Part shown: piece after piece, positions 50,375-55,934 of the stretch
How the letters are laid out: every line of letters begins with the position of its first letter
Position numbering within the stretch: the first letter of the stretch is position 1
NCBI GenBank assembly: GCA_017409205.1
Contig: JAFQTF010000008.1
Span: forward strand, 1 to 64,000
Origin: Oscillospiraceae bacterium
GTDB taxonomy: Bacteria > Bacillota > Clostridia > Oscillospirales > Oscillospiraceae
DNA length: 64,000 nucleotides
Reading direction: 5' to 3'
Made by a program: the position numbers and the translations under genes
The notes under the pieces: generated by a model
Seen by the model: the letters and a program-made list of their open reading frames with translations, nothing else
Database searches by the model: none
What the model was told of the DNA's origin: nothing

Positions 50375-51264
50375 CAGGATTCGCCGTAGCCGCTGTAGTC
50401 GCTGTAACCGGAGTCGCTGCCGTAGCTGGGAACATCGTAGTTGGACTCGGGCTCGTAGACGGAGTCACCGTAGTTGGATGCGGGATCGTAGATGGAATCA
50501 CCGTAGTTGGATGCGGGATCGTAGATGGAATCACCGTAGTTGGATGCGGGATCGTAGATGGAATCACCGTAGTTGGATGCGGGATCATAGATGGAATCGC
50601 CGTAGTTGGATGTGGGCTCGTAGACGGAATCACCGTAGTTGGATGTGGGCTCATAGATGGAGTCGCCGTAGTTGGTGTCGTTGCCGTAAACGGAGTCGTT
50701 GTAGTCGGAGGTGCTGTCGTAGTTGGAGTCGTTGTCGAAGAAGTCGGTAACACCGTCGCTGTTGATGCCGTAATCGGTGTCGATGTAGTCGCTGATACCG
50801 AAGTCAGATTCGCCTTCCACAACCAGGGGAGTGGACCAGTCGTGCTTGCTGACAACATCCCGGATGTCGCTGATCACATCGTCCAGGAAGTCATTGTTGG
50901 GCAGGCTGGAGCCGGACTCGATCTCCAGAGTGATCTGGCGGCGTTCACCCTCGATCTCCTCCACAAAGTAACCGGCTTCGCCAATGGCGGTTACCAGATC
51001 GGTAACGACCTCGCGGGTGGGCTGGCCGATCAGATTGGTGCAGCTGTTGATGATTGCCAGGGCATCGTTGTTGCGGGCGGTCACGCCGGTAACACGGCCA
51101 TCTTCGTCATATTCCACAGCGATCTCAGGATTGACACTGAGGATCAGGGTGCCGCCCTTTGCCAGGGACAGGCCTTCGTTTGCGGGAGCGACGCTCTGGC
51201 CGCAGGCGGTGAGGCACAGGGTCAGTGCCAGCACACAGCAGATGGTAGTAATCAGTTTTTTCAT
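50374..51264 (-). CDS. Lipoprotein with RsgI/SEAL-like domain and seven 11-residue Ser/Tyr/Asp repeats
   Basis: A 296-residue secreted lipoprotein: signal peptide and lipobox L-T-A-C with lipidated Cys21. Residues 38-118 resemble the middle (SEAL-like) domain of RsgI anti-sigma factors: L-I-L-S-V-N-P-E-I-A-V-E-Y, G-R-V-T-G-V-T-A-R-N-N-D-A and G-Y-F-V-E-E-I. It keeps the Asn45-Pro46 pair at which RsgI proteins are reported to cut themselves. Residues 198-274 are seven tandem copies of N-Y-G-D-S-I/V-Y-D/E-P-x-S, then a Gly/Ser/Tyr tail. No anti-sigma domain is present. Two ACCCC-N19-CGTA elements lie before it, so it can be made in excess over rsgI. Role unknown; decoy or partner for RsgI, or substrate of the CotH kinase, are inferences. 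Confidence 0.8.
   Translation of the reverse strand: MKKLITTICCVLALTLCLTACGQSVAPANEGLSLAKGGTLILSVNPEIAVEYDEDGRVTGVTARNNDALAIINSCTNLIGQPTREVVTDLVTAIGEAGYFVEEIEGERRQITLEIESGSSLPNNDFLDDVISDIRDVVSKHDWSTPLVVEGESDFGISDYIDTDYGINSDGVTDFFDNDSNYDSTSDYNDSVYGNDTNYGDSIYEPTSNYGDSVYEPTSNYGDSIYDPASNYGDSIYDPASNYGDSIYDPASNYGDSIYDPASNYGDSVYEPESNYDVPSYGSDSGYSDYSGYGES
50443..50673 (-). repeat. Seven tandem 33-bp coding repeats in the lipoprotein gene
   Basis: Seven 33-bp units encode N-Y-G-D-S-[IV]-Y-[DE]-P-[TAE]-S. The four central units are nearly identical at DNA level and the outer ones differ slightly, which fits recent unequal exchange in the middle of the array. Copy number may vary between strains. Confidence 0.95.
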
Positions 51265-51323
51265 AATTTTATTCTCCTTGATTTTTGAAATTGTTTTTGT
51301 TGTTTTTCCTTACATCAGTAGTT

Positions 51324-51351
51324 TACGGAAGCGCTTGCTGAAAACCGGGGT
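51324..51351 (-). promoter_or_regulatory. SigI-type promoter P2 of the lipoprotein gene
   Basis: On the minus strand ACCCC (51351-51347), exactly 19 bases, then CGTA (51327-51324), with an A-rich tract just upstream. ACCCC with CGWA is the SigI consensus as I recall it for Bacillus and Clostridium thermocellum. It lies 60 bases before the ATG. It shares a 15-base identical block with P1. Confidence 0.7.
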
Positions 51352-51416
51352 CGGTAAATCATTTTCTTTTTTCTTTTTTTGACCCCGTAAGGTCTTTTTC
51401 CCTTACACAGAAAGAT

Positions 51417-51444
51417 TACGCAGGCAGCATCCGAAAACCGGGGT
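51417..51444 (-). promoter_or_regulatory. SigI-type promoter P1 of the lipoprotein gene
   Basis: On the minus strand ACCCC (51444-51440), 19 bases, CGTA (51420-51417), starting 11 bases after the rsgI stop. It is 93 bp from P2 and similar to it over about 50 bases, so the pair looks like a duplication. Confidence 0.7.
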
Positions 51445-51455
51445 CGGAGGAAAAA

Positions 51456-52448
51456 TTAGTTATTGTAATCGGAATCGGCGTCTTCGTAATCAGAGGCATT
51501 TTCGTCAGATGTCTCATAGTCGGTTTGCTCATAACCGGAATCGCCGTTATCAGCTCCTGCATCAGTGCTGTCCGGGCTGATATAGTCGGACTGGGCATCG
51601 TCCTGGGGGGTGTCATAGTCCGACTGATCTTCGTATTCCGATTCTTCGGACCAGTCATCATAATCGGTCTGACCATCGTCCTCCGGCTCCTCATAAACGG
51701 AGTCACCGTAGATGGAATCCTCATAGCCGGAATCGCCGAGACCAGAGTCATCATAGTCGGACTGACCGTAGTCGCTTTCTTCTTCCACGCCGTAATCCGA
51801 ATCACCATAGTGGTCAGGCCCCACGGGAATGACAATGGTGCCGGCGGGGATCGTGGGGGCAGCCTGCACCGGCTGCTTCTGCTGAATGTCGATGGTGACG
51901 GTGATCTTATCGGTCAGATGCTGATTCAGGTGCTGATCCAGATGGATACCGTGGTTGGCGATCCAGGTATCATTGCCGTCCAGACTGAGGGTGATTTTGC
52001 CGCCCTCGTGGAGATAGCCCATATCGATGGCCCGGTCCACCAGCTCGTCCATAACCGTGTCCAGTTCCTTTTTCCTGTGGTCATAGCCCTTCAGAAGCTC
52101 TGCACCGTCGTCATTCATACCTTCCACGCCCACGACAGTGTCGCGGCGGTTCACATCGATGCGTACCTCCGGATTGATGGTCATGTACACGGAAGCATAG
52201 GGCATTTGTCCGGTGAAGAAAATGGATGAGACCACAAGGGCCATACATGCAGCCATCGCGGCAAGAGAGGAAATCCACCGCCTGTGATTTGTTTTCGGCT
52301 GCGCAAAAGACTCCGGCAGCTTCAGCGGAACCACGTCGGTAACGGTCTGACCTACCGCATAGTGTATATTTGCAACTTTTAAAAATGTCCCGTCATCTCC
52401 GAGGACAATGGCATAGCCTGGCCTGCACTCCATTACGAGATATTTCAT
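51456..52448 (-). CDS. rsgI: RsgI-like anti-sigma-I factor with acidic Tyr/Ser/Asp tail
   Basis: A 330-residue single-pass membrane protein. Residues 1-40 form the cytoplasmic RsgI_N anti-sigma domain (A-I-V-L-G-D-D-G-T-F-L-K-V), 58-78 the membrane helix, and 85-190 the outer SEAL-like domain with V-Y-M-T-I-N-P-E-V-R-I and the Asn92-Pro93 self-cleavage pair. The last 120 residues are very acidic and low in complexity (D-Y-G-Q-S-D-Y, Y-G-D-S-V-Y-E-E-P), sharing the Y-G-D-S-x-Y-E unit with the following lipoprotein. RsgI holds SigI inactive until proteolysis releases it. Unlike C. thermocellum RsgI proteins there is no carbohydrate-binding module, so the signal is unknown. It overlaps sigI by four bases (ATGA). 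Confidence 0.88.
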   Translation of the reverse strand: MKYLVMECRPGYAIVLGDDGTFLKVANIHYAVGQTVTDVVPLKLPESFAQPKTNHRRWISSLAAMAACMALVVSSIFFTGQMPYASVYMTINPEVRIDVNRRDTVVGVEGMNDDGAELLKGYDHRKKELDTVMDELVDRAIDMGYLHEGGKITLSLDGNDTWIANHGIHLDQHLNQHLTDKITVTIDIQQKQPVQAAPTIPAGTIVIPVGPDHYGDSDYGVEEESDYGQSDYDDSGLGDSGYEDSIYGDSVYEEPEDDGQTDYDDWSEESEYEDQSDYDTPQDDAQSDYISPDSTDAGADNGDSGYEQTDYETSDENASDYEDADSDYNN

Positions 52449-53173
52449 ACCAGAGTATCTCCCTTCTTCAAAACATGATAAAGGTGACCACGGAGGATCT
52501 CATATCCGTTGGTCTGGATCAGGAGCATTGTAAGGATATACTTTCGGTGCCGTTCCAGCGTTTTCCGTTCCACACCACTGCCCTGTACAAGCTGTGCAAG
52601 GGGCAGCTTCCTGGTTCGGAGCAGTTCGTCCAGCAGCTTTTTGTTTTTTCCTGCATAGCGGATGGCTTTGGCGCAGGCTTCCATTGTCCGCTCCTGCCTG
52701 GGGCAGTTGTCTGCCACATCGGAAAAGCATACATCAAACTGTGCCATCACTGCGGCAAGTTCTTCAATTTCCTGCCGGGTAGCCTCCCGGTGGGCGGATT
52801 CCTCGTAATAGTCCCGTTCATCGGCAAGGGTATCCATCAGGCTCCGCTCATCTTCGCCGCCGATCTCCTCGTCCAGGGAGATCTGGCCCTGATGCTGGGC
52901 TTCCTTACGGGTATAGTCGATGAGACGGCTGCGGATCAGCAGGGTGGCATAGCTCAAAAAAGTTCCCCGTCCCCGTTCATAACCCAGGATGGCTTCATAG
53001 AAGGCCGTCATGGCGATGGAAAGTTCGTCGTCCTGATCTGTGCAGAGCCTGCCCATGAATTTGGTGGCCTGGCTGCGGATAAAGGGCATATAGCTGTGGA
53101 TCAAAGCATCGGCTTTGTCAGTATCTTCTTTAGCACGATAGACCGCATTTACGATCTGGTGTTCTGTTTGCAT
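52445..53173 (-). CDS. sigI: RNA polymerase sigma factor SigI
   Basis: A 242-residue SigI-type sigma-70 factor. Region 2 shows S-Y-M-P-F-I-R-S-Q-A, D-Q-D-D-E-L-S-I-A-M-T-A-F-Y-E-A-I and R-S-R-L-I-D-Y-T-R-K-E; the C-terminal SigI-specific domain contains V-E-R-K-T-L-E-R-H-R-K-Y-I. ATG 53173 is preferred over an upstream ATG at 53257, because AGGATGTG lies before it and the upstream codons run through promoter sequence. The gene heads the operon to cotH. Its own SigI-type promoter (53201-53228) implies positive autoregulation, and a Pho-box promoter lies further upstream. Confidence 0.9.
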   Translation of the reverse strand: MQTEHQIVNAVYRAKEDTDKADALIHSYMPFIRSQATKFMGRLCTDQDDELSIAMTAFYEAILGYERGRGTFLSYATLLIRSRLIDYTRKEAQHQGQISLDEEIGGEDERSLMDTLADERDYYEESAHREATRQEIEELAAVMAQFDVCFSDVADNCPRQERTMEACAKAIRYAGKNKKLLDELLRTRKLPLAQLVQGSGVERKTLERHRKYILTMLLIQTNGYEILRGHLYHVLKKGDTLV

Positions 53174-53200
53174 GGTTTCACATCCTGTCCATATAAGAAA

Positions 53201-53228
53201 TACGGGCGGCTCCGCTAAAAAGTGGGGT
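53201..53228 (-). promoter_or_regulatory. SigI-type promoter of sigI (autoregulatory)
   Basis: On the minus strand ACCCC (53228-53224), 19 bases, CGTA (53204-53201), with T4-5 shortly after ACCCC as in P1 and P2. It starts 28 bases before the sigI ATG. Confidence 0.7.
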
Positions 53229-53255
53229 CTCCCGTATGGAAAATTAATTTTTTTC

Positions 53256-53321
53256 ATTATATTCCCGAAGGCAGTCTGTCACCACATAGGACGGGTCAAA
53301 TTTATGTAAAATATATGTAAA
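53256..53321 (-). promoter_or_regulatory. Pho-box promoter upstream of sigI
   Basis: On the minus strand TTTACA (53321-53316), TTTACA (53310-53305) and TTGACC (53299-53294) repeat every 11 bases. After exactly 32 bases comes TATAAT (53261-53256). The -35 position is poor (TGGTGA), as expected for an activator-dependent promoter. PhoP/PhoB-family regulators bind direct repeats with 11-bp phase. The nptA promoter has the same plan and spacing. Confidence 0.65.
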
Positions 53322-53346
53322 ATGAGGATGATTAACGGAACAACAC

Positions 53347-53375
53347 TTGAAATTCCGCAGAATAATCGTTACTAT
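53347..53375 (+). promoter_or_regulatory. Promoter of the PhoB/PhoR-type operon
   Basis: TTGAAA (53347-53352), 17-base spacer, TACTAT (53370-53375), 30 bases before the start at 53405. It diverges from the sigI promoters and the shared Pho boxes lie just upstream. Confidence 0.6.
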
Positions 53376-53404
53376 TGAAAATAACAGAAGCAAGGAGGAA
53401 CGAT

Positions 53405-54085
53405 ATGATCTGGTGTGTGGAGGATGATCCCAGCATCCGGGATATTGAAGTGTATGCGCTCAGTTCCACCGGCTTTGCGGCCAGGGGCTTCGAAGATGGT
53501 GACAGCTTTTGGAATGCGCTGCAATCCGAAAAGCCGGAGCTGGTGGTATTGGATGTAATGCTCCCAGGCAAGGACGGCGTTACCCTGCTCAAAATGATGA
53601 AGGCTTCCCCGGAATTTCAGGAGATCCCCGTCATCATGGCAACGGCCAAGGGCAACGAATATGATAAGATCCAGAGCCTGGATCTGGGCGCGGATGATTA
53701 TCTGGTAAAGCCCTTCGGCATCATGGAGATGGTCAGCCGGGTAAAAGCGGTGCTTCGCCGCTGCAAACCGAAGCTGTCCTCCAGCCTGCTGAAGCTGGAG
53801 GGACTGGTGCTGAATCCCAATGAACGTACTGTCACCATTGACGGCGAGCGGGTGAATTTTACATATAAGGAATATGAACTGCTGTATCTGTTCCTTTCTC
53901 AGCCGGGAATTGCCTTTACGAGGGAACAGCTGCTGGCAAATGTCTGGAACACCGAATATTTGGGCGAGACCCGGACGGTAGATATGCACATCCGAACGCT
54001 GCGGCAGAAGCTGGGAAGCTATGGCAGTCTGATCGAGACTGTCCGGAATGTGGGGTATCGTTTGGAGGTTCGCAATGACAAGTAA
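53405..54085 (+). CDS. PhoB/PhoP-type response regulator (OmpR family)
   Basis: A 226-residue regulator with receiver domain 1-115 (acidic pocket Glu6-Asp7-Asp8, phospho-acceptor Asp50 in V-V-L-D-V-M-L-P-G, Lys in V-K-P-F) and OmpR-type winged helix at about 128-224 (F-T-Y-K-E-Y-E-L-L; T-R-T-V-D-M-H-I-R-T-L-R-Q-K-L). Position between a Pho box and a PhoR-like kinase followed by a phosphate transporter makes phosphate control the likely job. ATG 53405 has AAGGAGG. It overlaps the kinase gene by 11 bases. Confidence 0.88.
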   Translation: MIWCVEDDPSIRDIEVYALSSTGFAARGFEDGDSFWNALQSEKPELVVLDVMLPGKDGVTLLKMMKASPEFQEIPVIMATAKGNEYDKIQSLDLGADDYLVKPFGIMEMVSRVKAVLRRCKPKLSSSLLKLEGLVLNPNERTVTIDGERVNFTYKEYELLYLFLSQPGIAFTREQLLANVWNTEYLGETRTVDMHIRTLRQKLGSYGSLIETVRNVGYRLEVRNDK

Positions 54086-55709
54086 GATCTTCCGGTCTAC
54101 GGTCTTTGTTGCTGTGGTGGTTCTGCTGTGCAGCCTGGGCGTTGTGATGGGCCTTTTATACAGCCATTTTTCCGGCGTACAGGTTCGCCAGTTAAAGGAT
54201 GAGCTGAGTCTGGCTGTCACCGGCACAGAGCAGTACGGCAATGCGTTCCTGGAAAATGTGGAGGTGGACCGCTTCCGCATCACCTGGATCGATTCTGACG
54301 GCACGGTGCTGTTTGATACCCGGGTAGATCAGACTGCAATGGAAAATCATGCAGACCGGGAGGAAATCCGGGAGGCCCTGAAAACCGGTACCGGCAGCGC
54401 GGTCCGCACCTCCTCCACCCTGACGGAGCAGACGTTTTATGAAGCAAGGCAGCTGTCGGACGGTACGATCCTGCGTATTTCCACCAGCCAGGATTCCGCC
54501 TGGGTGCTGATGGTGGATATGCTGTGGCCTGTGCTTCTGATAGCGGTGCTGGCCATGGGACTGTCGGCGATCCTGGCCCGGCGGATGGCAAGAAAGATTG
54601 TGGAGCCTCTGAATACGCTGGATCTGGAGCATCCCCTGAAAAACGATGTATATGAGGAAATCTCTCCACTTCTGCACCGTATCCACCGGCAGCATAACCA
54701 GATCACCACTCAGATGGAAGAGCTGCGGCGCAAGACCGATGAATTCGAGCAGATCATCGGGAATATGCAGGAGGGTCTGGTGCTTCTCAGCAGCGAGGGG
54801 GAGATCCTTTCCATCAATCCCACGGCGAAGAAATTGTTCGATGCAGGGGATGACTGTGTTGGCAAGAATTTCCTGGTGATCGACCGAAGTAGCGCCATGC
54901 GCAAAGCCGTCAACGATGCCCTGGACAAGGGCCGGGGGTTTGCCCGGTCAAACAAAAACGGGCGGGATTACCAGTTTGACCTGAGCCGCATCGAGTCCGA
55001 TGGCACCGTGATCGGCGCTGTGGTGCTGGCCTTTGATATCACTGAACGGCTGAATGTGGAGCATCTTCGCCGGGAGTTTTCCGCCAATGTGTCTCATGAA
55101 CTGAAAACACCTCTGCAGGGCATCATCGGCAGCGCGGAGCTGCTGGAAAGCGGTCTGGCAAAACCGGAGGATGCGCCCCGGTTTATCGGTCATATCCGCA
55201 AGGAAGCATCCCGTCTGGTGAATCTGATCGAGGATATCATCCGCCTGTCCCAGCTGGACGAGGGGGTTGAGCTGCCTGCGGAGTCTGTGGATATGCTTGC
55301 GCTGGCAGAGGAAGTCAAACTGATCCTGCAGCCCAGCGCGGCGCAGAAAAATGTCAGCATCACCGTTTCCGGAGATGGTTTCCGGCTGAACGGCGTGCGG
55401 CGGCTTCTGCATGAGATCCTTTATAATCTCTGCGACAATGCCATCAAGTATAATGTCCCCGGCGGCAGCGTGACGATCCGGGCAGCGGATAACTGCCTGG
55501 TTGTCAGCGACACCGGCATTGGCATCCCGCCGGAACACCAGAAACGTATTTTCGAGCGGTTCTACCGGGTGGACAAGAGCCATTCCAAAGCATCCGGCGG
55601 TACCGGCCTGGGTCTTTCCATTGTCAAGCATGCGGTTGCCTATCATAAGGCAGAGATCCATCTGGAAAGCGTGCCCGGAAAAGGAACCACCATCACGGTT
55701 GTATTTTGA
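54075..55709 (+). CDS. PhoR-type sensor histidine kinase
   Basis: A 544-residue kinase. Two membrane helices (about 9-29 and 143-165) enclose an outer sensor domain of about 115 residues; a short HAMP-like linker, a PAS domain (about 228-325; I-I-G-N-M-Q-E-G-L-V-L-L), the phospho-acceptor His341 in S-H-E-L-K-T-P-L-Q-G, and a HATPase_c domain with N-box C-D-N-A-I-K-Y-N, D-T-G-I-G-I-P and G-G-T-G-L-G-L-S follow. PhoR kinases control phosphate starvation genes with PhoU and Pst, both represented at the window start. TM-PAS-HisKA order fits PhoR well. Overlaps the regulator gene. Confidence 0.88.
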   Translation: MTSKIFRSTVFVAVVVLLCSLGVVMGLLYSHFSGVQVRQLKDELSLAVTGTEQYGNAFLENVEVDRFRITWIDSDGTVLFDTRVDQTAMENHADREEIREALKTGTGSAVRTSSTLTEQTFYEARQLSDGTILRISTSQDSAWVLMVDMLWPVLLIAVLAMGLSAILARRMARKIVEPLNTLDLEHPLKNDVYEEISPLLHRIHRQHNQITTQMEELRRKTDEFEQIIGNMQEGLVLLSSEGEILSINPTAKKLFDAGDDCVGKNFLVIDRSSAMRKAVNDALDKGRGFARSNKNGRDYQFDLSRIESDGTVIGAVVLAFDITERLNVEHLRREFSANVSHELKTPLQGIIGSAELLESGLAKPEDAPRFIGHIRKEASRLVNLIEDIIRLSQLDEGVELPAESVDMLALAEEVKLILQPSAAQKNVSITVSGDGFRLNGVRRLLHEILYNLCDNAIKYNVPGGSVTIRAADNCLVVSDTGIGIPPEHQKRIFERFYRVDKSHSKASGGTGLGLSIVKHAVAYHKAEIHLESVPGKGTTITVVF

Positions 55710-55715
55710 TTTATC

Positions 55716-55817
55716 TGTCATTGCGAGCCGGTGTGCACACCGGCGTGACGATCCCCTCCGGAATGTCGGAAACGGTTTGGGATTGTCATGCGGTGCTGCG
55801 GCATCCTCGCAATGACA
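55716..55817. repeat. Palindromic intergenic repeat (REP/MITE-like)
   Basis: A 102-bp element bounded by TGTCATTGCGAG (55716-55727) and its exact inverse CTCGCAATGACA (55806-55817). Inside is the 16-base palindrome CCGGTGTGCACACCGG (55728-55743). Elements ending in TGTCATTGCGAG are familiar as dispersed intergenic repeats in several bacterial groups. No second copy is in this window. It begins seven bases after the kinase gene and ends nine bases before the Pho boxes. Confidence 0.75.
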
Positions 55818-55825
55818 TTTTTTAC

Positions 55826-55891
55826 TTTACATGGATTTTACAAAGGCTTTTCATATCCTATATGGAATTTATAAATGAGCAAACTTATAAT
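55826..55891 (+). promoter_or_regulatory. Pho-box promoter of the Na/Pi cotransporter gene
   Basis: TTTACA (55826-55831), TTTACA (55837-55842) and TTTTCA (55848-55853) at exact 11-bp phase, 32 bases, then TATAAT (55886-55891). The -35 position (TGGAAT) is poor. The arrangement equals that before sigI, including the 32-base gap. Confidence 0.7.
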
Positions 55892-55934
55892 GTGAGATGT
55901 TGAAAAGATAACGAATCCGTAAAGGAGAATTTAA

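Noticed and set aside
50443..50673. 33-bp direct repeats that could be taken for a CRISPR array
   Set aside because: The units abut without unique spacers and keep the reading frame of the lipoprotein; no cas genes are near.
53174..53257. Longer N-terminus for SigI starting at ATG 53257
   Set aside because: It would translate through the SigI-type promoter, and its sequence has no resemblance to SigI; ATG 53173 has its own ribosome site.
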